The notes beneath the pieces are model-generated. The model saw nothing but the letters and a program-made list of their open reading frames with translations, made no database searches and had not been told where the DNA came from. A program made the position numbers and the translations under genes. From assembly GCF_017876315.1 (NCBI RefSeq), contig NZ_JAGINU010000001.1:682001-746000 (forward strand): a stretch of DNA of 64,000 nt. The letters run 5' to 3'. Source of the DNA: Pseudonocardia parietis. Lineage in GTDB: Bacteria > Actinomycetota > Actinomycetes > Mycobacteriales > Pseudonocardiaceae. Each line of letters opens with the position of its first letter. Positions within the stretch are counted from its first letter, which is position 1. This document shows, piece after piece, positions 1 through 7,411 of this stretch.

Positions 1-135
1 TTCCACCCGGAGTCGGCGTCGCGCCGGCTCACCGAGCTCGCTCCCGGTGCGGAGCTGGTGCAGCGGTGGAAGGCCGAGGAGTACGTCGCGGACGGGAAGG
101 CCGCCGTCGACACCTTCCTGGCGAAGCACCTCTGA
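1..135 (+). CDS. C-terminal fragment, possibly alpha/beta-hydrolase
   Basis: The reading frame is open from the first base and ends with TGA at 133-135, giving the last 44 residues of a protein that starts outside the window. The tail has the form HPESASRRLTELAPGAEL and ends in a helix (AAVDTFLAKHL). That resembles the end of an alpha/beta-hydrolase, where the catalytic His segment is followed by a closing helix, but no catalytic motif lies inside the window. The function is a guess from this short segment; the frame itself is well supported by GC3 bias and by the gene that follows. Confidence 0.4.
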   Translation, partial: FHPESASRRLTELAPGAELVQRWKAEEYVADGKAAVDTFLAKHL

Positions 136-169
136 TATCTCCACGACGGCGCCGCGCGGACACGGCACG

Positions 170-517
170 ATGAGCCGCATGCCGAGCTGGGACGACGTCG
201 TACGCATCGGGTCCGCGTTACCGGAGGTGGAGGAGTCGACCTGGTACCGGACGCCGTCGCTGAAGGTCCGCGGCAAGGGTTTCGCCCGGCTCCGGAGCGA
301 GGCCGAGGGGCTGCTGGTGCTGATGTGCTCGCTCGAGGAGAAGGAGGCACTGCTCGCCTCCGGTGATCCGGCGTTCAGCACCACCGCGCACTACGACGGC
401 TACGGCGCGATCCTCGTCGACCTCGACCGGATCGACCCGGGGCAGCTCGCCGAGCTGGTCGAGGAGGCGTGGCGGCGCAAGGCCCCGGCGACCCTGCTGC
501 GGAAGCACGACGCGTGA
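170..517 (+). CDS. MmcQ/YjbR family protein
   Basis: A 115-residue protein starting MSRMPSWDDVVRIG. The pattern (W-DDVVRIGSALPEVEE, then SLKVRGKGFARLR, then HYDGYGAILVDLDRID and a closing EEAWRRKAP) is that of the MmcQ/YjbR (DUF419) family, small alpha/beta proteins with a CyaY-like fold sometimes described as DNA-binding. The biochemical role is not established. The ATG at 170 was chosen because family homology begins there; the frame continues upstream but only with arginine-rich shadow sequence. The stop codon overlaps the GTG start of the next gene, so the two are probably translated together. Confidence 0.75.
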   Translation: MSRMPSWDDVVRIGSALPEVEESTWYRTPSLKVRGKGFARLRSEAEGLLVLMCSLEEKEALLASGDPAFSTTAHYDGYGAILVDLDRIDPGQLAELVEEAWRRKAPATLLRKHDA

Positions 518-1485
518 GGACGCGGTACGTGGTGATCGGGGCGGGTGCCGTCGGCGGGACGATCGGTGCCCGTCTGCACGGAGCCGGCCGGGACGTCGTG
601 CTGGTCGCCCGCGGCGCACACCTGGACGCGATCCGCTCGGACGGGCTGCGCCTGGACTCCCCCGACGGCTCGACGGTGCACCGGATCCCGGCCGTCGGGT
701 CGGTTGCGGCGGTGCCCTGGGCGCCCGGCGACGTCGCGGTGCTCGCGGTCAAGTCCCAGGACACCGGCCCCGTGCTGGCGGAGCTGACCGCCGTCGCGCC
801 CGGGGTCACCGTGGTCTGCGCGCAGAACGGCGTCGCCAACGAGCGGGCCGCCGCCGAGCGGTTCGACCGGGTGCAGGCGATGCTGGTGATCCTCCCGGCC
901 GAGCACTACGAGCCGGGCGTGGTGATCGCGTCGTCCGCGCCGCTGGCCGGGGTGCTGGACGTCGGAACCCATCCGTCCGGTGCGGACGCGACGAGCGCGG
1001 CGATCGCCGCCGACCTCACCGCCGCGGGGTTCGCCTCCCGGGCCGACCCGGCCGTGATGGACGCCAAGTACGGCAAGCTCCTCACCAACCTCGGCAACGC
1101 GGTGGACGCGATCTGCGGGGTCGCCGACCCGGTCGCCCGGCGGGTGATCGAGGCGGCCACCGCCGAGGGCGAGGCCTGTTTCGCCGCCGCAGGGATCACC
1201 GCCCGTACCGGTGACGACGACCGGGTCCGCCGCGCGGGAATCATCACCGAGCAGCCGGTCGCCGGGCAGTCGCGCCGCGGGTCGTCGTCCTGGCAGAGCC
1301 TGTCCCGCGGGGCCGGCTCGATCGAGGCCCGGTACCTCAACGGTGAGATCATCGCCCTGGGCTCGACGTACCGGGTCCCGACCCCGGTGAACGCCGAGGT
1401 GCTGCGCGTGGCCGAGGAGATGGCCGCCGCCGGGGAGCCGCCCGCCTCGCGCCCGGCCGCCGACCTGCTCACCGTGGTGGGATGA
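514..1485 (+). CDS. Ketopantoate reductase (ApbA/PanE) family oxidoreductase
   Basis: A 323-residue protein beginning at GTG 514, inside the stop of the preceding gene (GTGA overlap). It opens with a Rossmann nucleotide-binding motif, VVIGAGAVGGTIGARL, at about residues 5-20, followed by the NADP-type 2-dehydropantoate 2-reductase pattern (VLAVKSQDT, then CAQNGVAN at about 110) and the C-terminal helical domain with a catalytic-Lys-like segment (MDAKYGKLLTNLGNAVDA). True PanE enzymes reduce ketopantoate to pantoate for coenzyme A synthesis. Many actinobacterial paralogues in this family have other 2-keto substrates, and no pantothenate genes are nearby, so the substrate is left open. Confidence 0.75.
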   Translation: MRTRYVVIGAGAVGGTIGARLHGAGRDVVLVARGAHLDAIRSDGLRLDSPDGSTVHRIPAVGSVAAVPWAPGDVAVLAVKSQDTGPVLAELTAVAPGVTVVCAQNGVANERAAAERFDRVQAMLVILPAEHYEPGVVIASSAPLAGVLDVGTHPSGADATSAAIAADLTAAGFASRADPAVMDAKYGKLLTNLGNAVDAICGVADPVARRVIEAATAEGEACFAAAGITARTGDDDRVRRAGIITEQPVAGQSRRGSSSWQSLSRGAGSIEARYLNGEIIALGSTYRVPTPVNAEVLRVAEEMAAAGEPPASRPAADLLTVVG

Positions 1486-1541
1486 CGCCCGGCGTCTGCG
1501 GCCGTAGCCGAAAGGACGACGACCATCCGCCGCGCGGTACC

Positions 1542-1547
1542 TACCGT
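1542..1547 (+). promoter_or_regulatory. -10 box of a leaderless promoter
   Basis: TACCGT lies 7 nt before the ATG at 1555. No Shine-Dalgarno sequence is seen. This spacing recurs at many genes in the window and fits transcription starting at the A of the start codon. No clear -35 element is visible. Confidence 0.5.
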
Positions 1548-1554
1548 GGGGCCC

Positions 1555-2193
1555 ATGACCAGCGCGCCGGAGGACACCGCGACCGAGATCCGCACCCTCG
1601 CCGACCTGCAGGCGATCACCGGGGAGCCGATGGCCCCGGCGATCGCCAAGGAACGCGACCACCTGCAGAAGACGCACCGCGAGTGGCTGGCGGTCTCCCG
1701 GTTCGTGCTGCTGGCGACCTCCGGCGCGGACGGCACCTGCGACGTCTCACCGAAGGGCGATCCCGCCGGCTTCGTGCACGTCGTCGACGACCACACGGTC
1801 GTGATCCCGGAGCGCCCCGGCAACGGCCGCGTCGACGGCTGGCGCAACGTCCTGGAGAACCCGCACGTCGGCCTGCTCTTCCTGGTGCCGGGCCGCTCCG
1901 ACACGCTCCGGATCAACGGCCGGGCCCGCCTCGTGCAGGACGCGGACTACTTCGACACGCTCGCGGTGAAGGGCAGGCGCCCGCTGCTCGCCTGCGAGAT
2001 CGCCGTCGACCAGGTGTTCTTCCACTGCCCCAAGGCATTCATGCGCTCCGAGCTGTGGCGGACGGACAGCTGGCCGGGGAAGGACCGGCTCCCCTCGGTC
2101 GCCGCGATCGCCAAGGAGTTCGCCCGGCCGGACGAGCCGTTGGACAAGCTCGAGGAGTACTACGGGGCGGGCCTCGCCGAGCGGCTGTACTGA
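1555..2193 (+). CDS. PPOX-class flavin/F420 protein (MSMEG_1061-like)
   Basis: A 212-residue protein starting MTSAPEDTATEIR. The body is a split-barrel pyridoxamine-phosphate-oxidase-like fold: FVLLATSGADGTCDVSPKGD at about residues 48-67, a DDHTVVIPER strand, NVLENPHVGLLFLVPG, and RINGRARLV. The DVSPKGD segment and NP-HVGLLF strand are typical of FMN-dependent PPOX-type flavoproteins related to MSMEG_1061. The substrate is unknown. ATG 1555 is preferred to GTG 1546 because a TACCGT -10 box sits 7 nt upstream. A distant paralogue occurs in this window at 34638-35453. Confidence 0.75.
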   Translation: MTSAPEDTATEIRTLADLQAITGEPMAPAIAKERDHLQKTHREWLAVSRFVLLATSGADGTCDVSPKGDPAGFVHVVDDHTVVIPERPGNGRVDGWRNVLENPHVGLLFLVPGRSDTLRINGRARLVQDADYFDTLAVKGRRPLLACEIAVDQVFFHCPKAFMRSELWRTDSWPGKDRLPSVAAIAKEFARPDEPLDKLEEYYGAGLAERLY

Positions 2194-2265
2194 CCCCGCC
2201 CGCGGGGCTCGGGGGTCATGCACGTTACATCGAAACCGCAGGTCAGTACCTGGACAATGAGATGT

Positions 2266-2628
2266 GTGAGTACCCCCGTCCCGCCGCTGATGCGGTCCCT
2301 GCGCGCCCTGCTGACCGCCGTTGTCACCGCGCTCGCGATCCCGGTCGTGCTCGCGGCGGGTGCCGCGCTGCCGCCGGGTGCCGTGCTGGCGGGCGTGGTG
2401 CTGGCGGTCTTCGTCGGGGCGGTCGTCCGCACGCTGTCCTGGGTGGCCGCTGAGCCCACCGGCGACCGGGCGAACTCGCTCGCGATCACCTCCGGGCTGG
2501 GCGCCGGCGCCGCCGCCGTCGGCCTGAGCGTGTTCGCCGTGCTCGCCGGCCCGGTCGTCCTGGTGCTGATCCCGCTGGTCACGGCGGCCGGTGCCGGGGC
2601 CTGGTGGATCGGGCGCCCCGCGCTCTGA
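2266..2628 (+). CDS. Small integral membrane protein, unknown function
   Basis: A protein of about 120 residues starting VSTPVPPLMRSLRALL. It is almost entirely hydrophobic with three or four predicted membrane segments (about 13-30, 34-52, 67-85 and 88-110), separated by a short polar loop (AAEPTGDRANS). No family is recognised. The GTG at 2266 was chosen because GACAAT at 2253-2258 gives a -10 box 7 nt upstream; an in-frame ATG at 2257 and an earlier ATG at 2218 are alternatives. It stands alone and is followed by a long palindrome that probably ends its transcript. Confidence 0.5.
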   Translation: MSTPVPPLMRSLRALLTAVVTALAIPVVLAAGAALPPGAVLAGVVLAVFVGAVVRTLSWVAAEPTGDRANSLAITSGLGAGAAAVGLSVFAVLAGPVVLVLIPLVTAAGAGAWWIGRPAL

Positions 2629-2653
2629 CCCGGCCCGTCCGCGAAGATCACCA

Positions 2654-2698
2654 GTTGTGGAGTGCGGCGCACGTCGGACGTACGCCGCACTCCACAAC
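2654..2698. terminator. Large intergenic palindrome, probable bidirectional terminator
   Basis: A 16-bp perfect stem (GTTGTGGAGTGCGGCG at 2654-2669 with its complement at 2683-2698) continues past one mismatch into ACGT/ACGT and a 3-nt loop. It lies between two convergent genes. There is no T-tract, as is usual for high-GC actinobacteria. A smaller palindrome with the same GGTTGT-type outer arm occurs at 33119-33150. Confidence 0.6.
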
Positions 2699-2854
2699 CG
2701 GGGATCACCGGGTTGCCGGCCCCTGATCCGCTCGGCCGGCCGCGTGCCGCCCGGACCCGTCCTCCCGAGCGCCGGGGGCAGGGCCGCCGAGAAACCGACG
2801 AAAAGGGCGTCGCCGGGAACTCCCGACGACGCCCTGTCCGCGCAGCTGAGTTGA

Positions 2855-3856
2855 TCAGCCCTGCTTGACGGCGCCGCTGCCGTTGACCGGCAGCAGGGGG
2901 TAAGCGACGGCGATGCCCGCCGCGTCGAAGCTGCCCTTGAGATGCCCGCGCAAGGCGCGGCCGAGGCTCCACTGCTCGCCCGGCTTGGTCTTGACGATGA
3001 TCCGCACGGTGACGGACCCGTTGCCGATGCCGACCACACCGCTGAGGTCCGGCTTCTCCAGGATCTTCGCCTTGTGCTCGGATTTTTCGGCGAACTCGGA
3101 GATGCTCGCGCGGATCACCGTCTCGGCGTGGGACACGTCGACGCTGTAGTCCAGCGGGATCTCCACGACGGCGTTGGCCCAGTCCTGGTTCATGTTGCAG
3201 ACGCGCATGATGTTGCCGTTGCGCACGTGCCACAACCCGCCGTCGAGGTCGCGGATCTTGGTGACGCGCAGCGTCACGTCCTCCACGGTGCCCACGGCGT
3301 CACCGACGTCGATCACGTCTCCGACGCCGTACTGATCCTCGATCATCATGAAGATGCCGGACATGAAGTCCTGCACGAGGTTCTGTGCGCCGAACGCGAC
3401 CGCCAGCCCGACCACGCCGGCGCTGGCCAGGATCGGCCCGAGATTGATGCCGACCTCACCGAGCATCATGATGAAGCCGACGCCGAAGATGATCGCCGAG
3501 GCGATGCTGCGCAGCACCGAGCCGATCGTCATCGCCCGCTGTTCCTGGCGCGCCTGCGCATCCCCGGAGGACTCGGACTTCTGCACGACGATGCTGTTAG
3601 CCCTCGCCCTGGCCTTGGCCTGGCTGATCCGCTGATGCGACGCCACCATCCGTTTGACGCCATGGGTGATGAGACGGCCCACCACGGCGCGCAGCACCAG
3701 TACGAGCACCAGGATCAGCAAGATGTTGATCAGGCCGGAGATGAACGCGCTGCTGTTCTCGGTGAACCAGCTCACCAGGGGTCCGGCTTGCTGCAGCGCC
3801 GTGCCGGGGCTGACCGCCACGGCATCCGCTTCCGAAGGACTGATGGGGAGCGGCAA
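2855..3856 (-). CDS. Small-conductance mechanosensitive channel (MscS family)
   Basis: A 333-residue membrane protein. After an extracytoplasmic N-terminus there are about three membrane helices (GLINILLILVLVLVLRAVVG near 40-60, then a pair around 125-175). The pore-lining helix and hinge are ILASAGVVGLAVAFGAQNLV, followed directly by the MscS beta domain (FMMIEDQYGVGDVIDVGD, then GTVEDVTLRVT and NGNIMRVCN) and an alpha/beta C-terminal domain. Such channels release osmolytes on hypo-osmotic shock. The start is a TTG at 3854-3856 preceded by AAAGGTGG four bases upstream, a good ribosome site for a rare start. It is convergent with the upstream membrane gene and monocistronic as far as can be seen. 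Confidence 0.85.
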   Translation of the reverse strand: MPLPISPSEADAVAVSPGTALQQAGPLVSWFTENSSAFISGLINILLILVLVLVLRAVVGRLITHGVKRMVASHQRISQAKARARANSIVVQKSESSGDAQARQEQRAMTIGSVLRSIASAIIFGVGFIMMLGEVGINLGPILASAGVVGLAVAFGAQNLVQDFMSGIFMMIEDQYGVGDVIDVGDAVGTVEDVTLRVTKIRDLDGGLWHVRNGNIMRVCNMNQDWANAVVEIPLDYSVDVSHAETVIRASISEFAEKSEHKAKILEKPDLSGVVGIGNGSVTVRIIVKTKPGEQWSLGRALRGHLKGSFDAAGIAVAYPLLPVNGSGAVKQG

Positions 3857-4193
3857 GGTGCCACCTTTCTCGCCCGGGCGTGCCCGGTGTGATCACTTGG
3901 TCGGCGGGCTGATCCAGCTACCCGGTTCCGTGCTCACACCACCGCCGCGCTGCGGGGCCGGAGCCGGCAGGCGCGGACCAGCCGATGCTCCATCGTGTCA
4001 ACGGCCTCTGCGCCGGTGTCCCCGGGGGCGGCCGGAACGAGATCTACGGTGGTGGAGCGCATGCCATAACGGGTGATCACCGGGCACAGCTCCGGCCGAC
4101 CGCACGGCGACGAGTACGAGCCACCGGTCGCAGGTGGAGGTGAGCTGTCCGAATCGCACAGGGATCGCATGCGGCGCTGATCCGACCGAACGA
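3857..4193. other. Intergenic region upstream of the MscS gene
   Basis: No gene is confidently recognised in this 337-bp stretch. A 42-codon minus-strand frame (4062 down to 3934, starting MRSTTVDLVPAAPGD) has GC-rich third positions, but it has no ribosome site and no homology I know. The region must carry the promoter of the minus-strand channel gene; I cannot place it with certainty. Confidence 0.4.
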
Positions 4194-4240
4194 CGAAGGC
4201 CCAGGTCTCGACGGGATGTACCCGCTGACCTGGGCCTTCG
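4194..4240 (-). terminator. Terminator hairpin of the tRNA-Gly gene
   Basis: A 14-bp perfect stem (CGAAGGCCCAGGTC at 4194-4207 pairing with 4227-4240) lies just downstream of the minus-strand tRNA 3' end. There is no long U-tract. Confidence 0.65.
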
Positions 4241-4247
4241 TGTTGCG

Positions 4248-4318
4248 AGCGGATGACGGGAATCGAACCCGCGTATTCAGCTTGGGAAGCTGATGTTCTA
4301 CCATTGAACTACATCCGC
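4248..4318 (-). tRNA. tRNA-Gly, anticodon CCC
   Basis: On the minus strand the gene folds into a full cloverleaf. The acceptor arm GCGGATG pairs with CATCCGC, the D arm is GTTC/GAAC with an AATGGTA loop, and the anticodon stem TCAGC/GCTGA encloses the loop TTCCCAA. The T arm is GCGGG/CCCGT with loop TTCGAAT. The loop places CCC at positions 34-36, reading GGG codons. The discriminator base is U, as expected for glycine, and CCA is not encoded. The count of 71 nt includes the discriminator. Confidence 0.93.
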
Positions 4319-4479
4319 ATGGCGTGAGATCACCCTAGCACCACGCCACCGGCATCTGTCACGGACCATCAGGGGTCCGGTCGCCGCACGAACCGACCTC
4401 CCGGCGCGCACGTCTCGACCCGGTCGCAGGTGGTCCCGCAGACTCCAGCCGTCGGTCAGGCCCGACGGGAGGAATCACG

Positions 4480-5664
4480 ATGAGCGTGTTCGATCCGCTG
4501 ATGAGCGGAGCGGTCGGCGAGGTGCCGGAGCACGAGCACGACATCCTTCTCATCGCCGGGAGCCGCCCCGAGGTCGCCCGTCTGGCGCCCGTCGCGGCCG
4601 CCGTCGCCGCCGCGGACCGCATCTGCGGCATCACCGTCGCCACCGGGCCCGACCCGATGGGCGTGCACGAGGCGTTCGAGGCGCTCGGCGTCCCGGCTGA
4701 CATCACGATCCTGCTGCCCGCCGACGTCGGCCCCGGCATGGCGGCCGTCGCCGCGGCGCTGTTCACCCGGCTCGACCAGCTGCTGGTCGACCAGGACCCG
4801 TCCGCGGTCCTGGTGCACGGCGGTGGGCTGGCGGCTGCGGTCGCCGCGTCCGTCGCGTTCTGGCGTCGGATCCCGATCGTGCACATGCAGGCGGGCATGG
4901 GGACCGACGACCTGCTGTGTCCGTTCCCACAGGAGGCGCACCGCCGGGTGATCGGCCAGCTCGCGTCGCTGTTCCTGACGACGAGCGGATCCGCGCTCGG
5001 CAGCCCGCTCGGTCCGAACGTGCTCACCATCGGCGACACGATCAACTCGCTGCCCGGCCCGGCGGACCCGGGTTGCGCGGCCGCCCTGGAGCGGGTGCAC
5101 GACGCGCACCGCAGGCTCGTGCTGGTGGACCTGGAGCGGCCGTCGTCGTCACCGGTCGTCGACGGGCTGGCCGACCTGCTCGAGCGCTACCCGCGCGTCG
5201 AGTTCGTGGTGACCGGGGCGCTCGCGACCGAAGAGCCGGCGATGTCGCTGGCGGCGCATCCGCGGGTCACCGTCGTTCCCGAGCCGGGGCCGACCGACGA
5301 GCTGGCGGTGCTCGCCGCCGCGACCGTCCTGGTCAGCGACGACCACGAGCTCGTCGGCGACGCACCCGGCCTCGGCACCCTCGCGGTGCTGGTCGACGGG
5401 CCGAACGTCCCGCAGCCGGGCGACTCGATCCGCAGCATCGCCGCGCAGGACGCCGCCGCGGCCGTCGCCCAGATTCTCGACGGTGACCACGGCCGCCGGT
5501 CGGCGTCGTCGGACGGTCTCGAGGCGGCCCGGGCCGAGCAGGCGGTGGCCTGGATGTTCGGGCTGTGCCGCTCGCCGCAGCTCCCCGACGACGGTCCCGC
5601 CGGCGAGGACGGCCTGCACGGTGCCGGCGGATCCTCCTCGGAGGAGGAGTCGTCGGAGGCCTGA
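4480..5664 (+). CDS. UDP-GlcNAc 2-epimerase (WecB) homologue, probably catalytically inactive
   Basis: A 394-residue protein with the two-Rossmann, GT-B-like layout of WecB-type epimerases: DILLIAGSRPEVARLAPV at 21-38, LVHGGGLAAAVAAS at 111-124, PIVHMQAGMGTDD at 132-144, and PFPQEAHRR at 148-156. In active WecB the equivalent motifs are VHGDT, HVEAGLR, PEE-NR and HRREN. Here the key Asp is Gly115, the two catalytic Glu are Gln137 and Gln151, and the HRREN segment is replaced around 216-225. The fold is probably kept but the chemistry lost. A serine/glutamate-rich tail (SSSEEESSEA) ends the protein. The ribosome site GGGAGGAA precedes ATG 4480. It sits between tRNA-Gly and dcd with no sugar-nucleotide genes nearby. 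Confidence 0.7.
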   Translation: MSVFDPLMSGAVGEVPEHEHDILLIAGSRPEVARLAPVAAAVAAADRICGITVATGPDPMGVHEAFEALGVPADITILLPADVGPGMAAVAAALFTRLDQLLVDQDPSAVLVHGGGLAAAVAASVAFWRRIPIVHMQAGMGTDDLLCPFPQEAHRRVIGQLASLFLTTSGSALGSPLGPNVLTIGDTINSLPGPADPGCAAALERVHDAHRRLVLVDLERPSSSPVVDGLADLLERYPRVEFVVTGALATEEPAMSLAAHPRVTVVPEPGPTDELAVLAAATVLVSDDHELVGDAPGLGTLAVLVDGPNVPQPGDSIRSIAAQDAAAAVAQILDGDHGRRSASSDGLEAARAEQAVAWMFGLCRSPQLPDDGPAGEDGLHGAGGSSSEEESSEA

Positions 5665-5675
5665 GCGCCGCTCGC

Positions 5676-5681
5676 TAGGGT
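5676..5681 (+). promoter_or_regulatory. -10 box of dcd (leaderless)
   Basis: TAGGGT lies 6 nt before GTG 5688, the start that matches the conserved N-terminus MLLSDGDLR of dCTP deaminases. No ribosome site is present, so a leaderless transcript is likely. Confidence 0.55.
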
Positions 5682-5687
5682 GTGCGG

Positions 5688-6272
5688 GTGCTGCTCTCCG
5701 ACGGCGACCTGCGCAAGGAGATCGACTCCGGGCGGCTGGTGCTCGACCCGTGGGATATCGAGATGCTCCAGCCGTCCAGCATCGACGTCCGGCTGGACCG
5801 GTACTTCCGGGTGTTCCAGAACTCCCGCTACACCCACATCGACCCGGCTCAGCAGCAGGACGAGCTGACCACCCCGGTCGAGACGCCGGACGGCGCGTCG
5901 TTCGTGCTGCATCCCGGCGAGTTCGTGCTCGGCTCGACGTTCGAGCGGGTGGGTCTGCCCGACGACCTGGCCGGGCGGCTGGAGGGCAAGAGCTCGCTCG
6001 GGCGTCTGGGCCTGCTCACCCACTCCACGGCCGGGTTCATCGACCCCGGCTTCACCGGGCACATCACGCTCGAGCTCTCGAACGTGGCGAACCTGCCGAT
6101 CACCCTCTGGCCCGGTATGAAGATCGGCCAGCTGTGCCTGTTCCGGCTGTCCAGCCCGGCCGAGCGGCCCTACGGCAGCGAGGGCGTCGGCTCCCGCTAC
6201 CAGGGTCAGCGGGGCCCCACACCGTCCCGGGCCTTCCGCAGCTTCCACCGCTCGGACACCCGCCGAACCTGA
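5688..6272 (+). CDS. dcd: dCTP deaminase (probably dUMP-forming)
   Basis: A 194-residue protein, near the family length of about 190. It begins [17 protein letters not shown] and contains [16 protein letters not shown], the catalytic region [35 protein letters not shown] and the C-terminal lid ([14 protein letters not shown]). The [11 protein letters not shown] segment resembles the bifunctional actinobacterial enzymes that convert dCTP directly to dUMP, which feeds thymidylate synthesis and keeps dUTP low. GTG 5688 is preferred to GTG 5682 because of the conserved start and the TAGGGT box. In M. tuberculosis the orthologue (Rv0321) belongs to the same syntenic region. Confidence 0.92.
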   Translation: MLLSDGDLRKEIDSGRLVLDPWDIEMLQPSSIDVRLDRYFRVFQNSRYTHIDPAQQQDELTTPVETPDGASFVLHPGEFVLGSTFERVGLPDDLAGRLEGKSSLGRLGLLTHSTAGFIDPGFTGHITLELSNVANLPITLWPGMKIGQLCLFRLSSPAERPYGSEGVGSRYQGQRGPTPSRAFRSFHRSDTRRT

Positions 6273-6308
6273 CGGTCGCTGGGCTCCGGCTCGCTACGCT
6301 GGCCGGTG

Positions 6309-7349
6309 ATGGACGCCGACCGCAGTTCGCCGCCGGACGACCGTGACCCCTGGGCGACCGGGCGGCGCCGCTCCGGGCGCCCCGACCGCGGCCGCCGGCC
6401 GACGTCGGCCCCTGCCGGGCAGGCGCTCGAGCGGCGTGCCACCGACGCCCCGCGCGCGGACGATCCGGGTCCCCCGGTCGTCGAGGGTTCGGTCTCCGAG
6501 CCGGTACCCGGCGCACCCGGGGCGGGGCCGTCGGAGGACCCGTGGCGGCACTGGCGCAGGCTCCGGCCCCGCACCCTCCGCGGCGCGAGCGCGCTCGGGA
6601 TCGTCGGCACCGCCGTCGTCCTCCTCCCGTTCCTCGACGAACCGGACCGCTGGTGGATCCCGGTGGGGCTCGGTTTCGGCACGCTGGTCCTGCTCGCCCT
6701 GCTGCGGCTCGACCGGCTGCTGAACGGCTGGGCCCCGCACGTGGCGGGCGCCGTGCTGGTGGGGGCCCTCGTGTACGGGACGGCGCAGAACCCGTGGGCG
6801 TGGGGTTTCGCGCTGAGCGCGGGCGTGATCGTGGCCGGGCTGCTCCGGCTGCCGCGCCGGCGGCTCCTGGCGGCCGGCGCGGTGCTGCTCGTGCTGTCCG
6901 GCATCGGGTACACGTTCCGGTCGATGGAGATCCGCGAGGACCAGGCGCGGATCGATGCCCAGGCCGGCGCGCAGATGCGGACCGCGCTCGGCGTCGACCG
7001 TCCGCAGCTCGCCCTGGTCGCGCTCGACACCGGCGTCGCCGCCGGCAACGCGTCCCGGGTCTGCCGGGTCGCCCAGGACCCGGCGATCGAGCAGCTGCGG
7101 GCCGCCACCGGGGCCGCGACCTGTGAGGACGCCGTCGCCGTCCTGCACGGCCGGGTCCCGGCCGGCGCGGAGATCACGCGGCCGGACCGGGAGTCCGAAC
7201 CGGACGTCCCGCCCGGCGGGACGACGACCGTCGACGGCTGTGACTCCGCCTGGGGGGCGGCCGCCGGCCCGCAGCTGGGCCGGGTGCTGCTCACCCGCAC
7301 CGACGCCGCGAAGCCGACCTTCCAGGTCAGTTCGTTCGAACCCTGCTGA
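6309..7349 (+). CDS. Multi-pass membrane protein with extracytoplasmic Cys-containing domain
   Basis: A protein of 346 residues. The first ~90 residues are a charged, Arg/Pro-rich cytoplasmic region. Four or five membrane segments follow (about 97-117, 118-137, 142-160, 162-180 and 185-203). The remaining ~145 residues form an outer domain with four cysteines (CRVAQD, CEDAVAV, DGCDSAW and the C-terminal SFEPC) that could form disulfides. No family is recognised. The start is ATG 6309 or GTG 6306; TACGCT at 6295-6300 supplies a -10 box for a leaderless start. It is convergent with the Fe-S reductase and separated from it by a strong hairpin. Confidence 0.55.
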   Translation: MDADRSSPPDDRDPWATGRRRSGRPDRGRRPTSAPAGQALERRATDAPRADDPGPPVVEGSVSEPVPGAPGAGPSEDPWRHWRRLRPRTLRGASALGIVGTAVVLLPFLDEPDRWWIPVGLGFGTLVLLALLRLDRLLNGWAPHVAGAVLVGALVYGTAQNPWAWGFALSAGVIVAGLLRLPRRRLLAAGAVLLVLSGIGYTFRSMEIREDQARIDAQAGAQMRTALGVDRPQLALVALDTGVAAGNASRVCRVAQDPAIEQLRAATGAATCEDAVAVLHGRVPAGAEITRPDRESEPDVPPGGTTTVDGCDSAWGAAAGPQLGRVLLTRTDAAKPTFQVSSFEPC

Positions 7350-7360
7350 CCGCGCAACGC

Positions 7361-7400
7361 CGGACGGCCGGGCGCCCGTGCGGGTGCCCGGCCGTCCGGT
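7361..7400. terminator. Bidirectional terminator hairpin
   Basis: Arms of 18 nt (7361-7378 and 7383-7400, CCGGACGGCCGGGC core) pair with a single G-T mismatch around the loop GTGC. It lies exactly between two converging genes and probably ends both transcripts. Confidence 0.75.
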
Positions 7401-7411
7401 CGTCGTGCGGC

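Noticed and set aside
4194..4318. tRNA-Gly as an attachment site for an integrated element
   Set aside because: No integrase, no repeated tRNA 3' end and no foreign-looking DNA beside it were found; the T4SS-like operon is 6 kb away with housekeeping genes between.
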